A stretch of 9,835 nt of DNA from an uncultured Micrococcales bacterium. GTDB lineage: Bacteria; Actinomycetota; Actinomycetes; Actinomycetales; Microbacteriaceae. The position numbers and the translations under genes are program-made. The stretch lies in NCBI GenBank assembly GCA_903853515.1, contig CAINTU010000097.1, positions 1 through 9,835 of the forward strand, in the 5' to 3' direction. Below, one piece after another: positions 1 to 6,349 of this stretch; within the stretch, counting starts at the first letter, position 1; every line of letters starts with the position of its first letter. The notes under the pieces were generated by a model. It was not told the DNA's origin, made no database searches, and saw only the letters and a list, made by a program, of their open reading frames with translations.

Positions 1-378
1 AGACAAAATACCCGAAATTTTTTCGCCGTTAACCAAAACATCGTTTGGCCATTTGGCAACCACCGTTGCCCCCGGCAATAAAGATCTGACGGCCTGGGTC
101 ATCGCGACCCCTGCCAAAAGTGGCAGCCACGAATACCGTTCAATCGCGAAACCTTTTGGCCTAAGCAAAATCGAAACCGCTAAACCCGCGCCAGGCGCGC
201 TCACCCAATCACGACCAGATCGGCCACGACCGGCGGTTTGGTTATCGGTGACAACCACCGAGAAATCAGCCAAGCCAGCGCCAACGTTGGCGGCTGACAA
301 CAAATAACTGTTGGTCGAATCAGTTGACTCAAGATATAGCAATGAACTGCAAAGCGAAGAAGACACGGGTAACTGCAT
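1..378 (-). CDS. birA: Biotin-protein ligase, N-terminal 126 residues (partial, runs off left edge)
   Basis: Activates biotin with ATP to biotinyl-AMP and transfers it to the conserved lysine of the biotin carrier domain, here presumably that of the acyl-CoA carboxylase alpha subunit encoded at the right end of the window. Reading leftward from the ATG at 378-376, the frame gives the LESTDSTN segment at residues 16-23, the biotinyl-AMP binding loop GRGRSGRDW at residues 50-58, and KWPNDVLVNGEKISGIL at 109-125, all hallmarks of the BirA/LplA catalytic fold. The protein starts directly with the catalytic domain, so it lacks the N-terminal DNA-binding domain of E. coli BirA and should be a ligase only, not a repressor. 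The frame stays open upstream to a TAG at 459-457, but no ATG, GTG or TTG start lies in that stretch. No Shine-Dalgarno precedes the ATG, which fits a leaderless mRNA. The C-terminal half lies outside the window. Divergent from the carboxylase beta gene. Confidence 0.95.
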   Translation of the reverse strand, partial: MQLPVSSSLCSSLLYLESTDSTNSYLLSAANVGAGLADFSVVVTDNQTAGRGRSGRDWVSAPGAGLAVSILLRPKGFAIERYSWLPLLAGVAMTQAVRSLLPGATVVAKWPNDVLVNGEKISGILS

Positions 379-384
379 GACAAA

Positions 385-390
385 AGGATA
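385..390 (-). promoter_or_regulatory. Probable -10 box for leaderless birA transcript
   Basis: On the minus strand TATCCT (390-385) is followed by exactly 6 bases and then the birA ATG. This matches the actinobacterial TANNNT -10 motif placed so that transcription starts at the A of the ATG. No convincing -35 hexamer lies at 16-19 bases upstream. Inferred from spacing only. Confidence 0.45.
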
Positions 391-398
391 TTGCCAAC

Positions 399-414
399 CC
401 CCGACTTTGCGGGG
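399..414. repeat. Short inverted repeat in the birA/accD divergent region
   Basis: CCCCG (399-403), a 6-base spacer, and CGGGG (410-414) form a perfect 5-bp stem. It lies just upstream of the birA -10 box, where it could be an operator half-site pair or simply a chance hairpin. Function unknown. Confidence 0.3.
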
Positions 415-476
415 TACAAGGCGCCTAAGAGTTCTAATAATCAGGGTATTAACAGGCTATTTAGTAGGTTTGAGTT

Positions 477-488
477 AGCAAATTTGCT
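477..488. promoter_or_regulatory. 12-bp perfect palindrome upstream of accD, candidate operator
   Basis: AGCAAATTTGCT is a perfect 12-bp palindrome ending 44 bases before the accD start codon. The position and dyad symmetry suit a binding site for a dimeric regulator, for example of fatty-acid synthesis genes. No regulator gene is adjacent, and I cannot match the site to a known motif. Chance remains possible. Confidence 0.35.
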
Positions 489-489
489 G

Positions 490-512
490 GTTGGCTCGAA
501 ATCTGAGCCGAC
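490..512 (+). promoter_or_regulatory. 5'-leader hairpin just upstream of the accD ribosome binding site
   Basis: On the plus-strand RNA, bases 490-497 (GTTGGCTC) pair with 505-512 (GAGCCGAC) as an 8-bp stem containing one G-U pair, with a 7-base loop. It ends 9 bases before the GGAG ribosome binding site. There is no following U run, so it is not an obvious terminator. It could influence mRNA stability or translation of accD if transcription starts upstream of it. Confidence 0.35.
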
Positions 513-521
513 AAATGTGAT

Positions 522-525
522 GGAG
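522..525 (+). promoter_or_regulatory. Ribosome binding site supporting the TTG start of accD
   Basis: GGAG is followed by 7 bases and then TTG at 533-535. This spacing decides for the TTG start; no ATG or GTG in frame nearby gives a better N-terminus. Confidence 0.65.
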
Positions 526-532
526 TTCTTAA

Positions 533-2134
533 TTGACCGAGAAACAGACCCCCGCCGACGCGCTGTTCACCACAGCCGGCAAAATCGAAGATCTGCGCAA
601 GCGTTACCACGAGGCCGTCTATGCCAGCGGTGAAGCAGCGATTGCCAAACAGCATTCCAAGGGCAAAAAGACTGCCCGTGAGCGCATCGAGATGTTGCTT
701 GACGAAGGTTCGTTTGTCGAGATGGATGAATTTGTTCGCCACCGCTCGACCGCATTCGGCATGGACAAAAACCGACCTTACGGCGATTCGGTTGTTACAG
801 GCATCGGCACCATCAACGGTCGCCAGGTCGCACTTTTCTCACAAGATTTCACCATCTTCGGCGGTTCGCTTGGCGAGACTGCCGGCAACAAAATTATTAA
901 ACTCATGGATTTGGCCATCGCCACCGGTGTTCCACTAATCGGAATCCTTGATTCGGGCGGTGCGCGAATTCAAGAAGGAGTCATCGCGCTTGGCAAATAT
1001 GGCGAAATCTTTAAGCGCAACACTATGGCTTCTGGTGTTATTCCACAGATTTCGATCATCATGGGCCCAGCTGCCGGTGGCGCAGTATATTCACCAGCTC
1101 TGACCGACTTTGTGATCATGGTCGACAAGACATCGAACATGTTTGTTACCGGGCCAGATGTAATCAAGTCAGTCACCGGCGAAGTGATAGACATGGAAGG
1201 ACTCGGTGGCGCACTCGCCCACAACAAGACCTCAGGCGTCGCTCACTATCTGGCTAGCGACGAAGAAGACGCCCTCGACTACGCTCGCTCGCTGCTTAGC
1301 TATCTGCCAGAAAACAATTTGAGCGAGAGCCCGGTCTATGAGGTCGAGCCTTCGCTAGAAATTACCGAAGCAGACCGCGCATTGAACACGATTATTCCTG
1401 ACTCGCCATCGCAGCCCTATGACATGCGCACCGTAATCGAATCAATCGTTGACGACGGTGAATTTTTAGAAGTGCAACCGCTTTTCGCCCCGAACATTTT
1501 GATTGGCTTTGCTCGCGTAGAGGGTCACAGCGTTGCAATCATCGCAAATCAACCGAGCGCGATGGCCGGCACGCTAAATATCGACGCGGGCGAAAAAGCT
1601 GCGCGCTTTGTTCGTTTTGCCGATGCGTTCTCGATTCCGATTTTGACCTTGGTTGATGTGCCCGGTTATCTGCCAGGCAAAGATCAAGAGTGGAACGGCG
1701 TGATTCGCCGCGGCGCAAAGCTGCTCTATGCATATGCCGAGGCAACCGTGCCACTGGTAACAGTGATTACCCGCAAAGCCTATGGCGGTGCTTACATCGT
1801 TATGGGTTCAAAGCAACTCGGCGCCGACATCAACCTCGCGTGGCCGACTGCAGAAATCGCGGTTATGGGTGGCCAGGGTGCGGTGAACATTTTGTTCCGC
1901 GACAAGATCAAGGCAGCCGAAGAAGCCGGCGAAGACGTTGAGAAAGTGCGCGCGCAATTGGCCGCGGAATACACCTATAACGTTGCAAGCCCGTTCTTGG
2001 CAGCCGAGCGAGGTGAGCTTGACGGCATCATCGAACCAGCAGCCACCCGAGTTAGCGTCGTGAAGGCCCTTAACGCCCTGCGCACCAAGCGTGCTTCTAC
2101 CCCACCAAAGAAGCACGGAAACATTCCGCTGTGA
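533..2134 (+). CDS. accD: Acetyl/propionyl-CoA carboxylase, carboxyltransferase beta subunit
   Basis: Transfers the carboxyl group from carboxybiotin to an acyl-CoA, making malonyl-CoA or methylmalonyl-CoA in the cytosol for lipid synthesis. The 533-residue length and sequence match the actinobacterial PccB/AccB/AccD5 family: an N-terminal crotonase-like half with GGARIQEGV (143-151) and GPAAGGAVYSP (178-188), and a C-terminal half with VDVPGYLPGKDQEW and RKAYGGAYIVM. The two oxyanion-hole pairs fall at G182-G183 and G419-A420, the same numbering as Streptomyces coelicolor PccB. Residue 422, the known substrate-choice position, is Ile as in the acetyl-CoA-accepting AccB type, not Asp as in strict propionyl-CoA carboxylases. 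The start is TTG with a GGAG box 7 bases upstream. The stop TGA overlaps the start of the epsilon subunit gene. The symbol is by family; paralogue names (accD5, pccB, accB) cannot be settled here. Confidence 0.96.
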   Translation: MTEKQTPADALFTTAGKIEDLRKRYHEAVYASGEAAIAKQHSKGKKTARERIEMLLDEGSFVEMDEFVRHRSTAFGMDKNRPYGDSVVTGIGTINGRQVALFSQDFTIFGGSLGETAGNKIIKLMDLAIATGVPLIGILDSGGARIQEGVIALGKYGEIFKRNTMASGVIPQISIIMGPAAGGAVYSPALTDFVIMVDKTSNMFVTGPDVIKSVTGEVIDMEGLGGALAHNKTSGVAHYLASDEEDALDYARSLLSYLPENNLSESPVYEVEPSLEITEADRALNTIIPDSPSQPYDMRTVIESIVDDGEFLEVQPLFAPNILIGFARVEGHSVAIIANQPSAMAGTLNIDAGEKAARFVRFADAFSIPILTLVDVPGYLPGKDQEWNGVIRRGAKLLYAYAEATVPLVTVITRKAYGGAYIVMGSKQLGADINLAWPTAEIAVMGGQGAVNILFRDKIKAAEEAGEDVEKVRAQLAAEYTYNVASPFLAAERGELDGIIEPAATRVSVVKALNALRTKRASTPPKKHGNIPL

Positions 2135-2367
2135 TGCAAAACGAAGATCTCGGCAACATCTTGCGCATCGAATCGGGCTCGCCAACACCTGCCGAGCTCG
2201 CCGCTGTGTTGGCAGTGCTTCAGGCTGCTCAAGCCGAAGAGTCAGGCAAAAGAAAACTCGCTCGCAAACCTAAGTCGACCTGGACTCGAAACGGCGGCGC
2301 TTTGCGCTCAACCATCACGCCTGGTTTTGGTCAGTGGCGATCACACTACCGACCAGGGCTAGATTAG
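2134..2367 (+). CDS. accE: Acyl-CoA carboxylase epsilon subunit
   Basis: Small subunit found in actinobacterial acyl-CoA carboxylases, where it helps bring alpha and beta subunits together and stimulates activity. The 77-residue product has the expected two blocks: an N-terminal ILRIESGSPTPAELAAVLAVL segment at about residues 9-29, and a basic, Trp-containing C-terminus (STWTRNGG, then PGFGQWRSHYRPG) with a variable linker between them. The ATG at 2134-2136 shares its A with the TGA stop of the beta gene, which implies coupled translation. A GTG one codon earlier (2131-2133), overlapping the stop by four bases, is an equally possible start. The family is poorly conserved, so the call rests on size, position after the beta gene and the PTP-E-L-A plus W-R patterns. 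Confidence 0.88.
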   Translation: MQNEDLGNILRIESGSPTPAELAAVLAVLQAAQAEESGKRKLARKPKSTWTRNGGALRSTITPGFGQWRSHYRPGLD

Positions 2368-2436
2368 TCTCAGAACTTTTTGCACCAACAACTAGAACCA
2401 ATCGCCACGAGCGATCGCCCGCGGTGACCACAATTG

Positions 2437-2442
2437 AAAGGA
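2437..2442 (+). promoter_or_regulatory. Ribosome binding site of the DUF885 gene
   Basis: AAAGGA followed by 6 bases and then ATG at 2449. This strong Shine-Dalgarno places the start at 2449 rather than at the in-frame TTG at 2434, which would lie upstream of the site itself. Confidence 0.75.
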
Positions 2443-2448
2443 ACCGCG

Positions 2449-4113
2449 ATGACTCGCGAACTCTCAGAGCTAGACAAAATTGCTAACCGCTGGGTTGAGA
2501 CACTGATTGAACTGAGCCCAGACTTTGCCACCTATGCTGGCAAAAAAGTTGGCGAAGACAAACTTGACGACACCACACCAGAGGCCGCCGATCACTACAA
2601 CGAGCTCGCAAAGAAGCTACTCGCCGACGTGCAGGCAGCGCCTGTTCGTGACGCCGTTGACCAGGTCACCAAGGATGCCATGATTTCGACCACCCAGTTG
2701 GGCATCGAGATTCATGAATCGGGCCTAGGTCACCGCGACCTGAACCCAATCGCATCGCCCGCTCAGGGCATAAGAGACATCTTCGATCTTTCACCGACCG
2801 CTACAGAAGAGAACTGGGCGAACCTTGCCAAGCGCATGAAGGCTGTCGAAGGTGCGGTCGAAGGTTACATTCGCACACTGCAGCTTGGCATCGATGCCAA
2901 AGACACTCCGGCAAAGCGTCAAATCGCCCTTGCATTAACGCAGGCACAGCAAATCACCGCAGCTGATGGTTTCTTTAGAAAATTCGCCGCTGGTGCAAGC
3001 GCCGACGGCGCTGAACTGCCAGAGAGCCTGAAGCGTGACCTTGCCGAGGCTGCCGAAGTCGCAACCGCCGCCTATGGCACTTTGGCCGATTTCTTCGAGA
3101 ACAAGTTGATGCCAGCGGGCAACGACGTCGATGCAATTGGTCGCGAGCGTTACCAGCTGCTGTCTGCTCGCTTCTTGGGCAAGCGAGTTGACCTTGATGA
3201 AACTTATGAGTGGGGTCGCGAAGAACTCGCTCGCGTGATTGCCGAGCAAAACAAAGTTGCTAACGAAATCAAGGCTGGCGCAACTATCGAAGAGGCCATC
3301 GAGGTTCTCGATAATGACTCTGCCCGCAAACTGCACGGCACCGATGAACTGCAAAAGTGGATGCAAAAACTTAGCGATGCCGCAATCGAAAATCTGAGTG
3401 GCACTCACTTTGATATTGCAGAGCCACTGCGCAAGCTCGAGTGCATGATCGCGCCTACCCAGCACGGTGGCATTTATTACACCAGCCCCACCGATGACTT
3501 CAGCCGCCCAGGCCGCATGTGGTGGTCTGTGCCGGTTGGTGTGACCGAGTTCAACACCTGGCGTGAAACCACGACCGTTTATCACGAGGGTGTGCCTGGT
3601 CACCACCTGCAGATCGCTCAAAAGGTCTATAACCGTGCTGAGCTAAACGACTGGCGTCGCTTGGCGTCTTGGTCGTCTGGCCACGGCGAGGGTTGGGCGC
3701 TCTATGCTGAGCGTCTAATGCAAGAACTCGGTTTCTTGAACGACCCGGGTGATCGCCTCGGCATGCTTGATGGTCAGCGCATGCGCGCTGCTCGAGTGGT
3801 GCTAGACATCGGTGTGCACTTGGGCAAGCAAAACCTTGACTCAACCGGCGTGTGGGACTTCGACTATGCCCTCGACTTTATGGGCAAGAACGTCAACATG
3901 AGCAAGCAGTTCGTGAACTTCGAAGTGCACCGCTATTTCGGCTGGCCAGGTCAGGCACCTTCTTACAAGATTGGCCAGCGCATTTGGGAGCAGATTCGCG
4001 ACGAATACGAGAAGCGCCAAGGCGCAAACTTTAACATCAAGGACTTTCACATGAAGGCCTTGAACCTCGGCAGCATTGGCCTCGACGTGCTCGAGAAAGC
4101 GATGCTCGGCTAA
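2449..4113 (+). CDS. DUF885 family protein, putative zinc metallopeptidase
   Basis: A 554-residue protein of the DUF885 family, widespread in actinobacteria and thought to be metal-dependent peptidases; the substrate is not known. The likely metal site is visible: YHEGVPGHHLQ with H379, E380, H385 and H386, followed by SGHGEGWALYAERL with H412 and E414, a layout in which a HE..GHH motif and a downstream Glu could bind zinc. The N-terminal 300 residues are mostly predicted helix, with an LIELSPDFATYAGKK segment near the start that is typical of the family. There is no signal peptide or membrane segment, so the protein should be cytosolic. It starts 81 bases after the epsilon subunit gene with its own strong ribosome binding site; co-transcription with the carboxylase genes is possible but unproven. 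It ends in a hairpin cluster. No truncation is apparent. Confidence 0.9.
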   Translation: MTRELSELDKIANRWVETLIELSPDFATYAGKKVGEDKLDDTTPEAADHYNELAKKLLADVQAAPVRDAVDQVTKDAMISTTQLGIEIHESGLGHRDLNPIASPAQGIRDIFDLSPTATEENWANLAKRMKAVEGAVEGYIRTLQLGIDAKDTPAKRQIALALTQAQQITAADGFFRKFAAGASADGAELPESLKRDLAEAAEVATAAYGTLADFFENKLMPAGNDVDAIGRERYQLLSARFLGKRVDLDETYEWGREELARVIAEQNKVANEIKAGATIEEAIEVLDNDSARKLHGTDELQKWMQKLSDAAIENLSGTHFDIAEPLRKLECMIAPTQHGGIYYTSPTDDFSRPGRMWWSVPVGVTEFNTWRETTTVYHEGVPGHHLQIAQKVYNRAELNDWRRLASWSSGHGEGWALYAERLMQELGFLNDPGDRLGMLDGQRMRAARVVLDIGVHLGKQNLDSTGVWDFDYALDFMGKNVNMSKQFVNFEVHRYFGWPGQAPSYKIGQRIWEQIRDEYEKRQGANFNIKDFHMKALNLGSIGLDVLEKAMLG

Positions 4114-4125
4114 GCGTTGCAACGC
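4114..4125. repeat. 12-bp perfect palindrome directly after the DUF885 stop codon
   Basis: GCGTTGCAACGC begins at the base after the TAA. In RNA it could form only a small stem with a tight loop. It may be part of the 3' processing or termination structure with the two downstream hairpins, or a protein-binding dyad. Confidence 0.35.
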
Positions 4126-4129
4126 TAGT

Positions 4130-4145
4130 GGCCTAAGGGCCTAAG
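4130..4145 (+). repeat. Tandem 8-bp repeat GGCCTAAG x2
   Basis: Two perfect adjacent copies of GGCCTAAG. Because GGCC is self-complementary, 4130-4133 can also pair with 4138-4141 around a UAAG loop. It sits between the palindrome and the large terminator hairpin in the short convergent intergenic region. Confidence 0.4.
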
Positions 4146-4150
4146 ACTTC

Positions 4151-4192
4151 GGCGGGTCGGCTGGTTCGAGTAATCGAACTGGTCGGCCCGCT
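4151..4192 (+). terminator. Strong hairpin, probable terminator of the DUF885 gene
   Basis: On the plus-strand RNA, 4151-4169 pairs with 4174-4192 as a continuous stem of about 19 bp closed by a GTAA loop. It has several G-U pairs in the middle and at the base. On the minus strand those G-U pairs become A-C mismatches, so the structure favours plus-strand transcripts. There is no U tract after it, as is usual for actinobacterial terminators. It reaches into the stop codon of the convergent pseudokinase gene. Confidence 0.65.
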
Positions 4193-5168
4193 AAAGCTTA
4201 AGCCAGAGGTCTGGCTGTGCCTGCCCCGGCCGAGTGGCCACCACCGTCAAGTGATAGCTCTCGTTGCGCGGCGAGCGCAACTGAACTCGACCAGAGTCGA
4301 TTTTGTCGATGGCGTCAGCCGCCATTGCCTTCAGGTTCGATTGGCTTTGCTCGTCGAGCGAATCCATGCCGCCTTCGTCAAGCACAACCACCGTGACGCC
4401 TCGTTCGCGAGCACTTCTAATCGTCAGATTGAGCCGGTCGTTCAAAATGCCACGCCCACGGATTTGATCTCGCAGCGCAGCTTCGATAAGTGCAAAGTCT
4501 TTGCGCTGGGGTTCGTCGAACACCTGGCTTGCCGAAGCTATTTGCCTCAGTGCTGGTTCTGCACCGCGCAGAATCTCTTGAATGCGCTCTGCTCGCTCTG
4601 CGCGAACGGCCACCAACCTGGCCGCGTCTTCAGCTGAGGATTGGCTCTCGGCCAAATACTTTTGCGTCTCGATGGCAGCCGTATTTATGCCAGAAGAAAT
4701 AGCCAGCCCTGCCAACACAAAAACAATCGCGCCGGCAAGGCCGGTGACCGCTATGGCGCTTGGCCCACCAAACACCATGACTTGAGTCACCAAAACGACC
4801 AGACCCAAAACAGATATCGCACGGTGGCCGCGCACTGCCGTCACGGTCATCAGTGTTGCCACGCCCATCACATACCAGGTGGCATTCATTCCCTGAGCAA
4901 ATACAGATGTCTGTGAATCGACTAGAAACGGAATAGCCACTGCTGCAACAAGATTGGCGATTGCCTGCCAGATTGGCATGCGCACGCCGCGGTAGAGAAT
5001 CAGTGATGGAAAAACTGTGCAGGCATAGAGCGCGATAGGCAATAGGCAGATCGGCGCATTTGCATAATGGCTGGCCCAAACTATGCCGCTATAGACGTTA
5101 TATAGAGCGAACAGGCTTGTGAAAAGCGATGCAGCCCAGCGCCTGACGCCAATCACTTTTTGTGCCAT
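4191..5168 (-). CDS. Degenerate sensor-kinase-like membrane protein (pseudokinase)
   Basis: A 325-residue protein with about six hydrophobic segments (roughly residues 12-32, 39-59, 65-84, 95-112, 117-133 and 137-158), a charged helical linker (about 160-200) and a C-terminal cytoplasmic domain. The layout copies that of the histidine kinase encoded just upstream, but the phosphoacceptor His is missing: the corresponding helix reads ERIQEILRGAEPALRQIA. No Asn box, DNGRGF or glycine-rich lid is present. What remains (IEAALRDQIRGRGI, then ARERGVTVVVLDE, and a C-terminal DLWLKL) resembles the degenerate kinase-like proteins found beside some actinobacterial two-component systems. It is the last gene of the operon, and its ATG overlaps the kinase gene by 16 bases. 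It lacks a clear Shine-Dalgarno, so translation probably depends on the upstream gene. Likely role, inferred: partner or regulator of the kinase rather than an enzyme. Confidence 0.7.
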   Translation of the reverse strand: MAQKVIGVRRWAASLFTSLFALYNVYSGIVWASHYANAPICLLPIALYACTVFPSLILYRGVRMPIWQAIANLVAAVAIPFLVDSQTSVFAQGMNATWYVMGVATLMTVTAVRGHRAISVLGLVVLVTQVMVFGGPSAIAVTGLAGAIVFVLAGLAISSGINTAAIETQKYLAESQSSAEDAARLVAVRAERAERIQEILRGAEPALRQIASASQVFDEPQRKDFALIEAALRDQIRGRGILNDRLNLTIRSARERGVTVVVLDEGGMDSLDEQSQSNLKAMAADAIDKIDSGRVQLRSPRNESYHLTVVATRPGQAQPDLWLKL

Positions 5169-6349
5169 TCGATAATGATGGTTGCGCCTTTGCCAGGGGC
5201 AGACTCAATGTGCACCAACCCACCAACCGACTCTGCCCTGCCGATAATCGAATTGCGTATGCCTAGCCGACCACGCGATGCACTGCTGGGTCGAAAGCCT
5301 CGACCATTGTCTTTGACAACAATTTTTAGGGAATGGTCGTTGGCTTTCAAAATCAATTCGCGAGTTGCCTTCGGCCCCGCATGGGTCAGCGAATTGCTCA
5401 TTGCCTGCAATGTGGCTTCGGTTAGTGCGTTGGCAACCTCTGCTTGCAGCGCAAAAGGCACGGCAATTGTGGCGCGAGTTTCGATCGATGGATCAATTTT
5501 TTCGACCGCAGTTTTAAGCGCATCGAAAAAACCTGACACATAGATGCGTTCAATTTGGTTGGGCTCAATAAATTCTGATTTAAGTCGGTCTAAGGCAGTC
5601 TCGGCCAATCTGGCCGAAGCTTGCAACTGCTCAGTTGTGGTCGAGTTGCTGGCGCTAATCAGGGCGGTCAGCACGCTATCGTGCACCAAAGCATCGACTC
5701 GCGCTCGCTCGCGCGATTGGGCGTCTGCCTTAGCGCTCGCCGCCCGCTGGGCAATCGCAGTCTCGTTTGCGCGGTCGGTTCTGGCCGCTGCATTCTTGAG
5801 CATCAGCGCGATGACTGCGACCGAGCCATTAGATAACACCGAGAAGGCGGCCGATTGGATCACATCGGGCCAACTGTGCGAGCCACCGATTGGGCTCAAC
5901 ATAATCGCCATCGAGCCGATAACCAAAGTCGCAAAATATAAAGCGACCCAACGCATTTTGAACGAGAGGGCAGCGGCAATCCACCCTGTATCAAATGCCC
6001 ACCACAGCCATGGCACAAAAGTCGCTGGCGCACCATGCATGCCCTGCGCCTGCAAAGGCCAACTAACTAAAAGCACAATCATGAAACCGGCGTGCACCTG
6101 CAACCAAAGTTTGTTAGCTCGACCAAACCAAAAGGTATAGATCATCGACGCCTGGGTGATCCAGAGCCCTATCGCCAAAGGCCAAACGATATTGCTTTGC
6201 AAAAGTGGCAGCTGGGCGATCAAGTTAGTTGCGGTCTCGGCGCCGAGCAAGACGCTTGCCGCTGCAAATGCCCGACCGATTAGCCGATCGACTCGTCGAG
6301 AGGCGAAAGAGGCAATCTGTTGCGTTGGGTTGATGTTCAGCTGCGTCAT
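5153..6349 (-). CDS. Membrane sensor histidine kinase of a two-component system
   Basis: A 398-residue kinase. About six hydrophobic segments span roughly residues 27-46, 54-75, 83-102, 111-130, 134-151 and 164-184, with no large extracellular domain, so the signal is probably sensed in or at the membrane. A charged helical linker leads to the phosphoacceptor helix RARVDALVHDSVLTALIS with H223 followed by D224. The ATP-binding domain shows the N box EATLQAMSNSLTHAG (N319), G1 VKDNGRGF (D347, G349, G351), the lid GRLGIRNSI and G2-like GKGATIIIEW. All catalytic residues appear intact. The start codon shares one base with the stop of the response regulator gene and has a GAGGA box 9 bases upstream. 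Architecture and the NarL-type partner place it near the NarL-associated kinases. The signal is unknown. Confidence 0.92.
   Translation of the reverse strand: MTQLNINPTQQIASFASRRVDRLIGRAFAAASVLLGAETATNLIAQLPLLQSNIVWPLAIGLWITQASMIYTFWFGRANKLWLQVHAGFMIVLLVSWPLQAQGMHGAPATFVPWLWWAFDTGWIAAALSFKMRWVALYFATLVIGSMAIMLSPIGGSHSWPDVIQSAAFSVLSNGSVAVIALMLKNAAARTDRANETAIAQRAASAKADAQSRERARVDALVHDSVLTALISASNSTTTEQLQASARLAETALDRLKSEFIEPNQIERIYVSGFFDALKTAVEKIDPSIETRATIAVPFALQAEVANALTEATLQAMSNSLTHAGPKATRELILKANDHSLKIVVKDNGRGFRPSSASRGRLGIRNSIIGRAESVGGLVHIESAPGKGATIIIEWHKK

Noticed and set aside
201..419. Small minus-strand frame overlapping birA
   Set aside because: The neighbouring minus-strand frame gives a clear biotin ligase with catalytic motifs; this one is out of frame with it.
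2401..2418. Small dyads before the DUF885 gene (ATCGC..GCGAT and GCGATCGC)
   Set aside because: Short, only one copy of the 8-bp palindrome was noticed, no U run and no clear relation to a promoter; likely chance in this base composition.
2434..2448. Alternative TTG start for the DUF885 gene
   Set aside because: The strong AAAGGA ribosome binding site lies downstream of this TTG and is ideally spaced for the ATG at 2449.
2935..3621. Long open frame (228 codons) on the minus strand inside the DUF885 gene
   Set aside because: It lies fully antisense to a well-supported gene, its translation resembles no family I know, and it reflects the codon bias of the real frame.
5544..6140. Open plus-strand frame (198 codons) opposite the histidine kinase
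   Set aside because: Antisense to intact kinase motifs, no ribosome binding site noted, and low-complexity Ala/Ser-rich translation typical of a shadow frame.
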